Origin: an uncultured Acidobacteriota bacterium
GTDB taxonomy: Bacteria > Acidobacteriota > Terriglobia > Bryobacterales > Bryobacteraceae
DNA: 64,000 nt
Assembly (NCBI GenBank): GCA_902826685.1
Contig: CADEFT010000009.1
Span: 1 to 64,000 of the forward strand
Reading direction: 5' to 3'
Shown here: positions 8,800 to 18,672 of the stretch, in pieces
Layout of the letters: the number at the start of each line of letters is the position of its first letter
How positions within the stretch are numbered: the first letter of the stretch is position 1
Notes under the pieces: model-generated
What the model was told of the DNA's origin: nothing
Databases searched by the model: none
What the model saw: only the letters and a program-made list of their open reading frames with translations
Program-made: the position numbers and the translations under genes

Positions 8800-8907
8800 G
8801 GATCTTTCCTTGGGGCGGGCTGCCCTACCCAAAGTGGCGTGAACGGACGGGAATCGGCCCGTTACGCGAGGATACGCGTGGGCCCGGTAACAACTTGCGC
8901 GGCCTCG

Positions 8908-8945
8908 CTTACCGCATGCTTACGCCATTCTTACCCGGCCCTTAC
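8908..8945 (+). promoter_or_regulatory. Four CTTAC direct repeats with exact 11-bp periodicity
   Basis: CTTAC occurs at 8908-8912, 8919-8923, 8930-8934 and 8941-8945, each separated by six bases. One-helical-turn spacing of short direct repeats is how OmpR/PhoB-type winged-helix regulators bind side by side. The array sits 37 bases upstream of a gene whose N-terminal domain ends like a winged helix, so autoregulation is a reasonable inference. It lies in the 183-base divergent region also serving the DUF3574 gene. Confidence 0.55.
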
Positions 8946-8982
8946 CTGTATCGCGGGAGTGCCATCGGATAATGGGCGAGAT

Positions 8983-10503
8983 ATGAACCAGGGAAGTATC
9001 TGTCCGGAAGTCGAATTTGATCGCGAAGAGATTATCGAGCACTTGAATCTCGTGCTGGCGGACAGGCGCTTTGCCTCCGCCGAAAGGAACGCGAGGTTCC
9101 TGCGCTATGTCGTCGAAGCGGTCCTCGACGGGCGCGCCCACCAGGTGAAGGAAACCGTGATCGCCACCGAGGTGTATGGCCGCGCCACCGGCTACGACCC
9201 GAAGGCCGATTCCATCGTTCGCGTGGAAGCGAGCCGGCTGCGCCAGAAGCTTCGCGGTTTTTATGAGAACGAAGGCAGGCATTGCGCCATCCGTATCCAC
9301 TTACCAAGCGGCGGTTATGTACCTTCCTTCGAACGCGCCGCCCCCGCACCGGAGGTTCAGACGGTGGCGCCGGGCCTTGAGATCCCGCCATCGAGGGCGT
9401 GGGCGGCTCTGGCGTGTCTCGCCGCGGGCATCCTGGCTTTTGGACTCTATCTTTCCCGCGCCGCCGCTTCGAGCGATGCCGAAGCGATGGCCGCCTGGCG
9501 CGAAGGCGTGGCCCTGATGGACCTCGATCCGCATTCGGCGCAAACCGCCGGCGGTCCGCCGAAGACGCTGCTGCGGGCCATCGAGCGGCTGGAGTATTCC
9601 ACCGTCCGCGATCCCTTTCGCGCGCAGGCGTGGGCGACTCTCGCCGAAGCCTACGATTACGCCTCAGGCTTCGTGGGCCGCGATCTCGGCGAAGATGAGC
9701 GCCGCGCCAGCGCAGCCGCCGAGCGCGCCATTCAACTCGACCCCAAGCTATCGGCGGGCCACCAGATGCTGGGCCTGATGCAGAAGAGCGTCCGCTGGAA
9801 TTTCAAGCGCGCCGAGGCGGCGTACAGGGAAGCGCTGCGACTGGACCCGCGCAATGGATACGCCGTGGTCGAGTACGCCGACCTGCTTTGGGAAACCGGG
9901 CGGACGGCCAAGGCGATCGAAGAAGTACGCCGGGCGCGCGCTTTGCTGCCTGCGTTTCCCGCCCTGGCCGTCAAGGAGGCCGAGCTGCAACTCTTCCTTG
10001 GACGTCCCGACGCGGCGTTGTCGGCGGCGGAGTCGGCGCTTGAGATGAGTGCCAGCTACACGCGGGCGCAGGTGGCGGCCGGCATGGCCCACGAATGGAA
10101 GGGCGACACGGCGCGGGCGCTCGAACTTTACCGTCTCGCGCTGCGGGCCGATCCAAACGACCGGCGCGCGCTGCCCGCCTATGGCTATCTGCTCGGCCGG
10201 ACGGGGCGAACCGAAGAGGCGCGCGCCGTCGCCACGCGGCTGGAGCGAATCAATACCACCGTCCGCAACTGCGCGTTTCAGGTCGCGGTGGTGTACGCGG
10301 GGCTTGGCGAGGACGACCGCGCGCTCGATTGGCTTGAGACCGCTTATCGCACCCGCCAGGCGCACTTTCCTTTCGCCGCCGCCGAGTATCGTTTCCGCAA
10401 GTATCATCAGACGCACCGGTTTCTCGAAACGCTCAGCCGCATCGGACAGCGGCCTGTAACCGCCGAGCAAGGCTACGTAACCTTGAGTAACTCCCGTTCC
10501 TGA
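8983..10503 (+). CDS. Winged-helix/TPR transcriptional regulator with one membrane segment
   Basis: A 506-residue protein starting MNQGSICPEV. Residues ~1-112 form the DNA-binding-like module common in acidobacteria: an NARFLRYVVEAVLDG stretch, then SIVRVEASRLRQKLRGFY and a PSGGYVPSF wing, similar in layout to OmpR-type winged helices. A single hydrophobic segment near residues 130-152 suggests a CadC-like membrane-bound regulator. The C-terminal part (about 180-490) is TPR repeats, for example an AEAAYREALRLDPRNGYA unit, presumably a ligand or protein sensor facing the periplasm. The gene lies behind the four CTTAC repeats. A longer in-frame start at 8839 would extend through those repeats and is unlikely. 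Confidence 0.8.
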   Translation: MNQGSICPEVEFDREEIIEHLNLVLADRRFASAERNARFLRYVVEAVLDGRAHQVKETVIATEVYGRATGYDPKADSIVRVEASRLRQKLRGFYENEGRHCAIRIHLPSGGYVPSFERAAPAPEVQTVAPGLEIPPSRAWAALACLAAGILAFGLYLSRAAASSDAEAMAAWREGVALMDLDPHSAQTAGGPPKTLLRAIERLEYSTVRDPFRAQAWATLAEAYDYASGFVGRDLGEDERRASAAAERAIQLDPKLSAGHQMLGLMQKSVRWNFKRAEAAYREALRLDPRNGYAVVEYADLLWETGRTAKAIEEVRRARALLPAFPALAVKEAELQLFLGRPDAALSAAESALEMSASYTRAQVAAGMAHEWKGDTARALELYRLALRADPNDRRALPAYGYLLGRTGRTEEARAVATRLERINTTVRNCAFQVAVVYAGLGEDDRALDWLETAYRTRQAHFPFAAAEYRFRKYHQTHRFLETLSRIGQRPVTAEQGYVTLSNSRS

Positions 10504-10562
10504 GACGGAACCCGGCTCATTCCCGCCCGCTCCAGCAGGGACCCGTCCCAAAGGAGAGGGAA

Positions 10563-11639
10563 ATGAAACGAACCGTTTGGATCGCGGCCGCCATCGGTGC
10601 CGCCGCCTGGATTGCGTTGGGTTATGAAGATGCCGGCCGTTTTCTATTCGAACAGGAAACGTTTGAAGGAAACGGACGAACGTGTCTGACCTGCCACGGC
10701 AAGGATACAGGCACGATATCGCCCCAGGATGCGCAGCGGCGCTTCGCGCTCAACCCGCGCGATCCGTTGTTCCGCCACGACGGCAGCGACGACGGGCGGG
10801 GCAACGGGGTAAACCGCATGTTGACCGAAGCCACCATTCTGGTGGAGATTCCACTGCCCGCCAACGTGCGGCTGGCAGACGACCGGTACGCCCGCACCGT
10901 CACCTTGCGGCGCGGCATCGCCAGCACTTTGAACACACCCGCCCTCGATCGCGTCCTGATGGCCGACGGGCGCGAGCCAAGCCTGACGAGCCAGGCGCGC
11001 AACGCCATACGGGGCCATGCGCAAGCGAAGATCGAGCCCACGCCCGGACAACTGGAAGCGATCGCCCGGTTCGAGCGCGGCGGCTCGTTCTTTTCGTCCT
11101 TTGCGATGCGAGCGTTCGCCGAAGGCGGTCCCGAGCCCGCGCTTCCGGCCGGCGTCACCGAGCCGGAAAAGCGCGGACGCCGTTTCTTTGAGGATGTTTT
11201 CGATCCCAACGACCTCAGGCCCGGCGCCTGTGCGCTGTGCCACAGCGGGCCCATGTTGAATCAGACCAACCGGTTCTTCGCGCCACCGCTGGGCGGGCGG
11301 TTCCAGAACGTGGGGGTTTCCGAGTTCAACCGAGCCGGCAATCCCGTGCGGACGTTCATTTTCCGGAACGCGGATGGGTCCGAACAAACGGTGGCGAGTC
11401 CGGATCCCGGCCTGGCCCTGATTACCGGACAGGCCAGGGACGCCAACACCTTCAAGATTCCGTCACTGCGTGGATTGAGGAAGACGGCGCCTTACTTCCA
11501 CGACAATTCCGCCCGCACTCTTGAAGATGTCGCCGAGCACTATGCGCGGCTGTTTGAAGTGCTGATTCCCGGCAAGCCCGTCGTTCTGACGGCTCAGGAG
11601 AAGGCCGACATGGCCGCCTACATGCGGCTGCTCGAATGA
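10563..11639 (+). CDS. Exported di-heme cytochrome c, CcpA/MauG-like
   Basis: A 358-residue protein with an N-terminal signal sequence or anchor (MKRTVWIAAAIGAAAWIALG). It has two CXXCH heme c motifs: CLTCH at residues 41-45 and CALCH at 223-227, arranged as in di-heme cytochrome c peroxidases and MauG relatives. A late FKIPSLRGLRKTAPYFHDN stretch is the conserved C-terminal domain of this family. It should act in the periplasm on H2O2 or another oxidant, but substrate cannot be told. A good ribosome site (AAAGGAGAGG) precedes the ATG. It lies 59 bases behind the winged-helix/TPR regulator gene and may be controlled by it. Confidence 0.88.
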   Translation: MKRTVWIAAAIGAAAWIALGYEDAGRFLFEQETFEGNGRTCLTCHGKDTGTISPQDAQRRFALNPRDPLFRHDGSDDGRGNGVNRMLTEATILVEIPLPANVRLADDRYARTVTLRRGIASTLNTPALDRVLMADGREPSLTSQARNAIRGHAQAKIEPTPGQLEAIARFERGGSFFSSFAMRAFAEGGPEPALPAGVTEPEKRGRRFFEDVFDPNDLRPGACALCHSGPMLNQTNRFFAPPLGGRFQNVGVSEFNRAGNPVRTFIFRNADGSEQTVASPDPGLALITGQARDANTFKIPSLRGLRKTAPYFHDNSARTLEDVAEHYARLFEVLIPGKPVVLTAQEKADMAAYMRLLE

Positions 11640-11640
11640 T

Positions 11641-12573
11641 CTATTTCGATGGGCGGAACCACAGGATCTGGTTCGGACGCGCGCCCATCACCGGCTCGCC
11701 CGCCCGAGTCAGATCCACCGAATGGGTTCCTTCGCTTTCCGCATAGCCCAGGATCTTGCCGGTGCGGCGATCGACCTTCATCACCCAGCCATCCTTGCCG
11801 TTGGGCGAAGTGCGCGGCTGCGTGCCGATCCACAGCACATCGCCCAAGGCGGTGAGGGAGAAGGTCTTTCCCAGGTGATCCCAAAGGCCAAGGAACCTGC
11901 CGTTAAGATCGAAGCGCTGGATGCGGCCGTTCTCGCGGTCGGCGACGTATAAAACATTTTCGTGGTCGATTGTAATGCCGTGCACCAGTTTGAACTCTCC
12001 CGGTCCGGTGCCGGGCTTGCCCCACTGGCGGACGAGTTTCCCCTCGGCCGTGTATTCGAGCACGCGCGCGTTGCAGTAGCCATCGGAAAGGAACAGGCGG
12101 CCGCCAGGGGCGAAGGCGATATCGGTGGCACCGCAGAAGTTGCTGCGCGGATTGGCGGGCACGCCGCCCACATCGATCTGGAGCAGTTGCTTCCCATGCG
12201 GGGTGAACTTGTGCACCATCGAACTCTGCGCATCCACCGTCCAGACGTTGCCTGAAGGATCGATGCGCACGCTATGCGGAATCTTGTACAGGCCCTTGCC
12301 GAACGAGCGCCTCAGCCTGCCGTCGCTTGAAATGACCATCACCGGATCGGCCCGGTCGCCGCGCTGGAACAGATAGATGAGGCCCTGGCGATCCACCGCC
12401 GCCGAGGAAACGAAATCGATGACCGGCGCGTCCTTGAGTTCGATTCGCGTCTGGCGCAAGGGCAGCCGGGGCGATGCGGCAACCAGCGCGCGCAGCCGGG
12501 CGGTCTGCTCGATCGACGGGTCTGGCGCGTTCTGGGAAAAGGCGGGCAAGGCCAACAGGCAGAGAGTCAACAT
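11641..12573 (-). CDS. Exported NHL-repeat six-bladed beta-propeller protein
   Basis: Encodes 310 residues starting at MLTLCLLALPAFSQ, a short signal peptide. The rest shows propeller blades with NHL-like strands, such as DRQGLIYLFQRGD, IPHSVRIDPSGNVWTVD, PGEFKLVHGITIDHENVLYVADRENGRIQRFD, the typical D-x-x-G-x-x-Y-V-A-D pattern. Such propellers bind ligands or act as lactonases; a 6-bladed lactonase or sensor role is possible but not provable. An upstream in-frame start at 12609 would put extra residues before the signal peptide. It is divergent from the methyltransferase gene and its stop lies two bases past the end of the cytochrome gene. Confidence 0.82.
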   Translation of the reverse strand: MLTLCLLALPAFSQNAPDPSIEQTARLRALVAASPRLPLRQTRIELKDAPVIDFVSSAAVDRQGLIYLFQRGDRADPVMVISSDGRLRRSFGKGLYKIPHSVRIDPSGNVWTVDAQSSMVHKFTPHGKQLLQIDVGGVPANPRSNFCGATDIAFAPGGRLFLSDGYCNARVLEYTAEGKLVRQWGKPGTGPGEFKLVHGITIDHENVLYVADRENGRIQRFDLNGRFLGLWDHLGKTFSLTALGDVLWIGTQPRTSPNGKDGWVMKVDRRTGKILGYAESEGTHSVDLTRAGEPVMGARPNQILWFRPSK

Positions 12574-12618
12574 AGGCGTCTTGCAGTATATAATCCCGGC
12601 GCGCGCCATAATCTGACA

Positions 12619-13635
12619 ATGCCGCCGGATTCCACTTCGCTACCGCCGCACGTTCAATTGATCCAGATGAGCATCGGAGCCTGGCTTTCGCGCCTGGTCG
12701 TTGCCGCCGCCAACCTGAATCTCGCCGATCACCTTGCCGCCGGTCCCAAGCCGGCCGCCGAACTGGCCGGGCCTACGCACACCGATCCCCGCTCTCTGCA
12801 TCGCTTCATGCGGACTCTCGCCAGCTACGGCATCCTCGCCCATGGCCCCAATGAGACGTTTTCTCTCACACCGCTTGGCGAGGCGCTGAAGAGCGATGCA
12901 CCGGGTTCGGCGCGTTCGACGATTCTCGCCATGGCCGGTCCGTGGGCGTGGAAAGCCTGGGAAGAATTCCAATACTCGCTCGAAACCGGACACACGGCGA
13001 TGCAGAAAGCGTTCGGCATGCCGCTGTTCGATTACCTGGCGCAGAATCCGGGACTGGCGGCGCAATTCAGCGAAGCCATGAACGGCATTCACGGCGCCGA
13101 GCCTCCGGCCGTTGCCGCCGCCTACGACTTCTCGTCCGCGGAGACGATCGTGGACGTGGGCGGCGCCATCGGGAACATGCTGGCCCACGTTTTGAAACGC
13201 CATCCACGGCCGCGCGGGGTGTTGTTCGACCGCCCCAACGTCGTCACCGAAGCCCCGGCGTTTCTCGATTCGCACGGTGTCGCCGGCCGCGTCACCATCG
13301 AACGCGGCGATTTCTTCCAAAGCGTTCCGGCCGGAGGCGACATCTACATCCTGTCGCACATCATCCACGACTGGAACGAACAGCAATGCCTTACGATCCT
13401 CGGCCATTGCCGCCGGGCGATGAAACCCGGCGCCAAATTGCTGATCGTCGAGTTCGTGCTTCCCGAAGACGGCACGCCCCACTTCGGCAAGCTCGTCGAT
13501 ATGGTGATGCTGGCGATACCGGGCGGAGAGGAGCGCACGGCGCGCGAATACGGCGCGCTGCTGGCCAAGGCCGGGTTTCGAATGACTCGCGTCGTGCCCA
13601 CGGATTCCGATGTCAGCATCGTCGAAGCCGAGTAG
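12619..13635 (+). CDS. SAM-dependent O-methyltransferase (methyltransferase family 2)
   Basis: A 338-residue enzyme with the two-domain plan of plant-type/antibiotic O-methyltransferases: an N-terminal helical dimerisation domain (about 1-95, containing a winged-helix-like SLHRFMRTLASYGIL) and a Rossmann domain. The SAM loop is VDVGGAIGNMLAHVL (about 175-189), and the general-base His is in HIIHDWNEQQ, as in acetylserotonin and hydroxyindole methyltransferases. The substrate is probably a small phenolic or polyketide-like compound. No biosynthetic cluster surrounds it. The start codon lies 45 bases from the divergent propeller gene. Confidence 0.87.
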   Translation: MPPDSTSLPPHVQLIQMSIGAWLSRLVVAAANLNLADHLAAGPKPAAELAGPTHTDPRSLHRFMRTLASYGILAHGPNETFSLTPLGEALKSDAPGSARSTILAMAGPWAWKAWEEFQYSLETGHTAMQKAFGMPLFDYLAQNPGLAAQFSEAMNGIHGAEPPAVAAAYDFSSAETIVDVGGAIGNMLAHVLKRHPRPRGVLFDRPNVVTEAPAFLDSHGVAGRVTIERGDFFQSVPAGGDIYILSHIIHDWNEQQCLTILGHCRRAMKPGAKLLIVEFVLPEDGTPHFGKLVDMVMLAIPGGEERTAREYGALLAKAGFRMTRVVPTDSDVSIVEAE

Positions 13636-13669
13636 CGAAACTTTTTTGATGGCCTTTGGCCGGTTTCGC
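13635..13669 (+). terminator. Possible hairpin after the O-methyltransferase gene
   Basis: Outer arms GCGAAAC (13635-13641) and GTTTCGC (13663-13669) enclose an inner GGCC-TTT-GGCC stem, with a T6 run inside the left side. The structure starts at the last base of the stop codon and ends 11 bases before the next ATG. It lacks a 3' U-tract, so it could be a processing or attenuation hairpin instead of a true terminator. Confidence 0.35.
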
Positions 13670-13680
13670 CGCATACTAGT

Positions 13681-15423
13681 ATGATGCGGATCTTCTTCCT
13701 TGCCCTCTTCGCTACCGCTGCGTTCGCTCAACCGCAGATCCGGTTTGCGGCGAATGCCGCCAGCTTCGCTCCGCCCGCCGATGCCAACGGCAAGATCGCC
13801 CGCGGAAGCCTGGTGGCTATCACCGGCACCGGACTGGGTTCGCGCGAACTGCAACGCGCCCCTGGTTTTCCCCTGGCCACACAACTCGGCGGTGTCACGG
13901 TGCAGGTTGCGGCCGGAGGCTCCACCTACCCGGCGCCGATCGAGAGCGTCTACGCGAGCCACACCAACATTATTTTGCCCTCCGCCGTCCCGGCCGGACC
14001 GGCCACCATCCGGGTGACCTACAACGGAGCCGCCAGCCAGCCCTTCCCGGTCACCGTCGTCGAGCGCAGCGTGGGGATCTTTACGCTTGGCGGCAACGGC
14101 AAAGGTACCGCCGTGCTGACGCGGCCGGAGAACTCGACGCCCGCCGAGGCCGCCAATTCGATCCTCACCACGGCCCGTGCCGGTGAAACGTGGGAGGTGT
14201 GGGTTACAGGCCTCGGCGCCGCCAGCGGCAACGATGCGGAAGCGCCCGCCGAGGACAACCTCGATGTTCCGGTGGAGGTCCGGGTCGGCGGCAAGCTCGC
14301 CGATGTGGAGTTCAAGGGCCGCGCCGCCTGCTGCCCCGGCTACGCGAAAATCCGTTTCCGCGTACCGGACGATGTCGCGGGCTGCTGCGTTCCGATCTCA
14401 GTCCGGGTGAATGATATCGATAGCAACGAAGGCTCTATCTCGATTTCCGGAGATGGGGGGACGTGCATCGACGCCGCGCTGACGCCCGAAGTGCTCGACG
14501 TTTTCCGCCGCGACAACTATAAGGCCGCCAGCTTGAGTATCGGCCGCTCGGTGACTTTGAGCACGCCTCCCACCGGCAACGTGTTCGCCGGGGCCAACTT
14601 CATCGAGATCAAGGCCCGCGCGCTGTACCGCTACGCCTGCATCGGGCAAACACCCGGTGTCCCGGCCGCCACTCCGGGCGGATTTGAATCGAACACGAGA
14701 ACGGTAGGCGCCTGCACCGTCACCCGCATCCGGGCCGACTTGTCGGCGGGCCCGCCGGACCCGACCGCGCCCTCGGGTCCCGTGCCCTCCCAGCCGATCG
14801 AGACTTTGTACGAATATCGGACTCTCGATGCGGGCTCGGCCATTTCGGTGTCCGGCTCGGCGGGCTCTATCGATCTGCCGAAGTTCACGGCGCCAGGCTC
14901 GACCTTCTTTACCTACCAGCGTTCGGAGAGCTTCACGCCCCCTGAACCAGCGGCCGGCACGCCCGCCGCTCTGCTGCTCGCCCAGGGACGGAAGACGTTC
15001 CGCGGCAACTCGGGCGCCGATGTCCCTGCCTTCTCTCTGGACGTCGATGTAAACGGCTCGCTGGTGTGGACCAACGGCAATCAGATCGAGGCGATCAACC
15101 GCGCGCAACCCTTGCGATTCACCTGGACCGGTGGCTCTTCCGGCAGCCCGGTGGCCCTCTCCGGATCGAGCACGTCCATCTCCCCCACCTTCACGTCCTT
15201 CGAATTGACCAGCTTTGTCTGCCTGGCCGATGCGAGCGCGGGTGAGTTCACGGTGCCGCAGGAGATCGTGTCCGATTTGCCGGTCTCGCCGGCGATCATA
15301 CCCACCCCCACCGGCGCACTGAGTATCTCGACGTCCTGGGCCAACACCGCGCCGTTGCCTGGCTTCGATTTCACCAACGTGATCTATTCCGACACCACCA
15401 GCAAATCTGTGCGGGTGTTTTAG
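13681..15423 (+). CDS. Secreted TIGR03437-like acidobacterial protein
   Basis: A 580-residue exported protein with signal peptide [16 protein letters not shown]. The first ~200 mature residues follow the pattern of the Solibacter-type TIGR03437 domain: NAASF near the start, an [15 protein letters not shown] strand, [17 protein letters not shown], and [13 protein letters not shown] near residue 170. A Cys-rich stretch ([16 protein letters not shown]) lies around 218-240, then a long beta-rich region without a recognisable enzyme motif. TIGR03437 domains sit in large secreted proteins of Solibacterales; function is unknown. It overlaps the convergent slipin gene by four bases. Confidence 0.72.
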   Translation: MMRIFFLALFATAAFAQPQIRFAANAASFAPPADANGKIARGSLVAITGTGLGSRELQRAPGFPLATQLGGVTVQVAAGGSTYPAPIESVYASHTNIILPSAVPAGPATIRVTYNGAASQPFPVTVVERSVGIFTLGGNGKGTAVLTRPENSTPAEAANSILTTARAGETWEVWVTGLGAASGNDAEAPAEDNLDVPVEVRVGGKLADVEFKGRAACCPGYAKIRFRVPDDVAGCCVPISVRVNDIDSNEGSISISGDGGTCIDAALTPEVLDVFRRDNYKAASLSIGRSVTLSTPPTGNVFAGANFIEIKARALYRYACIGQTPGVPAATPGGFESNTRTVGACTVTRIRADLSAGPPDPTAPSGPVPSQPIETLYEYRTLDAGSAISVSGSAGSIDLPKFTAPGSTFFTYQRSESFTPPEPAAGTPAALLLAQGRKTFRGNSGADVPAFSLDVDVNGSLVWTNGNQIEAINRAQPLRFTWTGGSSGSPVALSGSSTSISPTFTSFELTSFVCLADASAGEFTVPQEIVSDLPVSPAIIPTPTGALSISTSWANTAPLPGFDFTNVIYSDTTSKSVRVF

Positions 15424-16178
15424 GACGAAGGCGTTCCACTCTGCAGGAACCGCGACACCAATTCGATCGGCAGCGGGAAGACCACCGTGGTGTTCTTCTC
15501 CGCGCCGATCTCGACCAGCGTTTGCAGATAGCGCAGTTGCATCGCCGCCGGCTGCCGCTGCATCAGTTCGGCAGCTTTTGCCAGATTCTCGGCCGCGCCA
15601 AGCTCGCCTTGGGCGTGAATGATCTTGGCGCGGCGTTCCCGCTCGGCTTCCGCCTGGCGCGCGATGGCGCGGATCATCGTCTCCGGCAGATCCACCTGCT
15701 TGACTTCCACCTTGGCGACTTTGATACCCCACGGCCCGGTGTCGAGATCGAGCACGCCCTGCAGGCGCACGTTCAGCTTTTCGCGCTCACTCAGCAGTTC
15801 ATCCAGTTCCACCTCGCCGAGCACGCTCCTGAGCGTCGTCTGCGCAAGCTGCGACGTTGAGTAAAGATAGTTGCTCACTTCGAGTACCGCGCGCTGCGGT
15901 TCCACCACGCGAAAGAACACCACCGCGTTTACCTTCACCGTCACGTTATCGCGCGTGACGATATCCTGCGGCGGCACGTCCAGCGTTTCCAGCCGCAGCG
16001 AAAGCCTGACCATACGGTCGATGGGACGGAAGACGAACACGAGCCCCGGCCCTTTCGGCGCGCCCAGAACGCGGCCGAGCCGGAACACGACTCCGCGCTC
16101 ATACTCCGCCAGAATCACGACGCACGAATATAAGTAGGCGACCACCACCAGGACCAGAACCAAGGGAGCTTCTAACAT
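15420..16178 (-). CDS. Slipin, SPFH/band 7 membrane protein
   Basis: A 252-residue stomatin-like protein: an N-terminal membrane segment (about 5-22), then the band 7 core with [35 protein letters not shown] and SERE, and a helical C-terminal part ([19 protein letters not shown]). Slipins form membrane-associated oligomers and are substrates or partners of NfeD-type membrane proteases. The upstream gene on the same strand is exactly such an NfeD protease, 13 bases away, the classic two-gene operon. Confidence 0.93.
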   Translation of the reverse strand: MLEAPLVLVLVVVAYLYSCVVILAEYERGVVFRLGRVLGAPKGPGLVFVFRPIDRMVRLSLRLETLDVPPQDIVTRDNVTVKVNAVVFFRVVEPQRAVLEVSNYLYSTSQLAQTTLRSVLGEVELDELLSEREKLNVRLQGVLDLDTGPWGIKVAKVEVKQVDLPETMIRAIARQAEAERERRAKIIHAQGELGAAENLAKAAELMQRQPAAMQLRYLQTLVEIGAEKNTTVVFPLPIELVSRFLQSGTPSS

Positions 16179-16191
16179 GAGGTTGTTCCTT

Positions 16192-17457
16192 TCAAACGAC
16201 GGGATCGACTTCCAGCTTCAGACCGTGAATCGCTTTCACCCGTACCGCGGCGCCCTTGTCGACCGGGGCCGATGCCACCGCGTCCCAATATTCGCCGCGC
16301 AGGAATACTTTTCCTTCTGGCGTCAGATCCGTGTAAGCGACGCCCGTCTGGTGAATCATAGCCGAAATGCCCGTTGCCGGAGGCTCCCGCCTCGACTTCA
16401 CGGCCAGCGACATGAGGAAGACCGCGATCGCCGCGAAGGGAAGGCTGACCGCCAGCGCCGTCGAGAGGCGGATCCGCAGTTCCGGCGGCCCATCCACCAG
16501 CATTAGAGCGCCCAGCGTCATCGCCACCGCGCCGCCCAGGCCCAGCACCCCGTGCGAGGCGATCTGCGATTCGGCGATGAATAGCGCGACCGCCACCACC
16601 AGCAGCGCCACCGCGCCCCAACTGATGGGCAGAATGGAGAGCGCCAGCCCGCCGAGCAGAATGAGAATCGTGCCGATCACGCCAGGGGCGATCAATCCCG
16701 GCACGGTGAATTCGAAGTAGAGCAGGGCGCCGCCCAACATCAGCATGATCAGCGCCAGATTTGGATCGGCCAGCGCCGTGATCAGCCGTTCCCGCACCGT
16801 CAACTCGTATTCCACGACGCGCGCGCCCGCCGTTTCAAGCGGCGCGGTCGTCCCGTTGAAGCGCAGCACCGGGCGTCCATCGAGTTGGCGGATTAGATCC
16901 GCTTCGTCCTTCACCGCCAGATCGATCAGATGTTTCGAGAGCGCTTCGCGATCGGTGAACGAAGCGGCCTTGCGCACGGTTTCTTCCGCCGCTTCGCTGT
17001 TGCGCCCGCGGCGGCTGGCCACGCTGCGCACCAGCGCCGCCGTATCGTTCTCCACCTTGCCTCGCATCACCGGATCCATCTGCCCGCCAATGGCGACTGG
17101 AGACGCCGCGCCGGTGTTGGTGCCGTGCGCCATCGCCGCCACGTCGCCGGCTTGGAGCAAAAAGAATCCCGCCGAGGCCGCTCGCGCCCCGCCCGGGGTG
17201 ACGAACGTCACCACCGGAACCGGCGAGCCGACGATCTGTTCGACGATGTGCCGGGTGGCATCGAGCAGTCCGCCGGGCGTGTTCAATCGCACGAGCACGG
17301 CTACGGCGTCCTGGCGGCCGGCCGCTTCGATGGCGTGGGCGATCACTTCGCCGGTGACCGGATGGATGGCCGAATTCACCGTCACCGCCACGATGATTCG
17401 TTCGGCCGATGCCGGTAGCGCGGCTAGAAGGATGAGGAACGGAAGCATGGCATACAC
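16192..17457 (-). CDS. NfeD-type ClpP-like membrane serine protease
   Basis: A 421-residue full-length NfeD protein. After a signal/anchor segment (1-18) comes the ClpP-like domain with nucleophile Ser95 (in ARAASAG, preceded by FVTPGG) and general-base Lys134 (in MRGKVEND), followed by SRRGRN. Then four or more membrane helices (about 225-345) and a C-terminal OB-like domain with [15 protein letters not shown]. The Archaeal homologue cleaves the stomatin C-terminus, so this enzyme probably trims the adjacent slipin. An alternative start three codons in is possible. Confidence 0.93.
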   Translation of the reverse strand: MYAMLPFLILLAALPASAERIIVAVTVNSAIHPVTGEVIAHAIEAAGRQDAVAVLVRLNTPGGLLDATRHIVEQIVGSPVPVVTFVTPGGARAASAGFFLLQAGDVAAMAHGTNTGAASPVAIGGQMDPVMRGKVENDTAALVRSVASRRGRNSEAAEETVRKAASFTDREALSKHLIDLAVKDEADLIRQLDGRPVLRFNGTTAPLETAGARVVEYELTVRERLITALADPNLALIMLMLGGALLYFEFTVPGLIAPGVIGTILILLGGLALSILPISWGAVALLVVAVALFIAESQIASHGVLGLGGAVAMTLGALMLVDGPPELRIRLSTALAVSLPFAAIAVFLMSLAVKSRREPPATGISAMIHQTGVAYTDLTPEGKVFLRGEYWDAVASAPVDKGAAVRVKAIHGLKLEVDPVV

Positions 17458-17556
17458 CCCTTACAAGATAGGCTTCGCCGAGCTGGATGTAAACGGTAAT
17501 CCTGTGCGGTTGGATGTGAAATAGCGATCCGCTCCTTTCGTGTCCGCGCCCGAGGC

Positions 17557-17585
17557 TTGACCCGCCCGCCACCGGCCCCTAGAAT
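17557..17585 (+). promoter_or_regulatory. Sigma-70 type promoter for hrcA
   Basis: A -35 box TTGACC (17557-17562) and a -10 box TAGAAT (17580-17585) are separated by exactly 17 bases. Transcription would start about 7 bases later, giving a leader of roughly 33 bases before the hrcA ATG. No CIRCE element is visible near it. Confidence 0.65.
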
Positions 17586-17624
17586 CAAGGATAGGGGCAC
17601 TTTGCCGCCCAGACTGCTTTTGCC

Positions 17625-18668
17625 ATGGAAGATATCGGGAAACAATCTTCGCTGCCGCGGAGAACATCGGACATCCTGCACTCCATCGTGCATGCTTACA
17701 TTGCGACCGGTGAGCCTATTGCCTCCCGCACGATTTCGCGGCGTGGCTCCGAACGGCTCAGCGCCGCTTCCATCCGCAACATCATGGCCGATTTGAGCGA
17801 CGGCGGCTACCTGAGCCAGCCGCATACCTCGGCTGGGCGCATCCCCACCGCCAAAGCGTTCCGCGAATACGTGCGCTCCATCCAGTTCGCGCACGCCGCC
17901 TCGGCCGAAGCGGTCCGGCTCAAGGAAGAGATCCGCAACACCGAAACCATGGAAGCGCGGGTGGAGCGCACCTCGCACGTGCTCACGCAGATCTCGCGCA
18001 GCATGGGCATTGCCGCCGCCATCCCCAACTCGAACCAGATCCTCCATCAGGTGGAGCTGATCGGCCTGTCGGAGAAGCGCGTGCTGATGGTGGTCGTGAC
18101 CCAGGACCGCATGGTGCGCGATAAGGTCGTCAGCCTCGACTGCGAAGTGACGCAGGATGAGTTGACCTCCATCCGCAATTACCTCAATTCCGAATTTTCC
18201 GGCTACACCTTCGGCGCCCTGCAGCGCGAGTTGCGCCTGAGGCTTGAGGAAGAGCGCGCCATCTACGATCACATCCTGCGCAATCTGAACTTGCTGGTGC
18301 GCAAGGGGCTGCTCGATCTGGGCCTGGCACCGACGCTGCACACCGAAGGCGCCGCCAATCTGGTGGGCTTCGATTTCCACCTCACGCGCGAGAAAATGCG
18401 CGACCTCATGCGCACGCTTGAGGAGAAAAAGCGCATTCTCGAACTGCTGGAGCGCTTCCTTGAAAATGGCGGCGATGTGGCCGTGCAGGTGGGCCTTGGC
18501 GACGTGCATCCCAGCATGGAAGAGCTTTCGCTGATCGGCGTCACCGTCAATCTGCCGGGCGGCCTCTCGGCGCGCATCGCCGTGCTCGGCCCCACGCGCA
18601 TGAACTATGAGCGCGTGATGTCGGCCGTCTATCACGTGGGCCAGGCGCTGCAGAGCCCCTCGGATTAG
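17625..18668 (+). CDS. hrcA: Heat-shock repressor HrcA
   Basis: A 347-residue protein with the HrcA plan: an N-terminal winged helix containing SLPRRTSDILHSIVHAYIATGEPIASRTI and SAASIRNIMADLSDGGYLSQPHTSAGRIPTAKAFREYV (about 9-75), then a GAF-like dimerisation part with IGLSEKRVLMVVVTQD and a C-terminal SARIAVLGPTRMNYERVMSAV. HrcA normally represses groESL/dnaK by binding CIRCE. In many genomes grpE and dnaJ follow; here the next gene is an unrelated convergent kinase, so hrcA stands alone. Confidence 0.96.
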   Translation: MEDIGKQSSLPRRTSDILHSIVHAYIATGEPIASRTISRRGSERLSAASIRNIMADLSDGGYLSQPHTSAGRIPTAKAFREYVRSIQFAHAASAEAVRLKEEIRNTETMEARVERTSHVLTQISRSMGIAAAIPNSNQILHQVELIGLSEKRVLMVVVTQDRMVRDKVVSLDCEVTQDELTSIRNYLNSEFSGYTFGALQRELRLRLEEERAIYDHILRNLNLLVRKGLLDLGLAPTLHTEGAANLVGFDFHLTREKMRDLMRTLEEKKRILELLERFLENGGDVAVQVGLGDVHPSMEELSLIGVTVNLPGGLSARIAVLGPTRMNYERVMSAVYHVGQALQSPSD

Positions 18669-18672
18669 GCCG

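Noticed and set aside
17458..17624. CIRCE element before hrcA
   Set aside because: No TTAGCACTC-like inverted repeat could be found in the divergent region.
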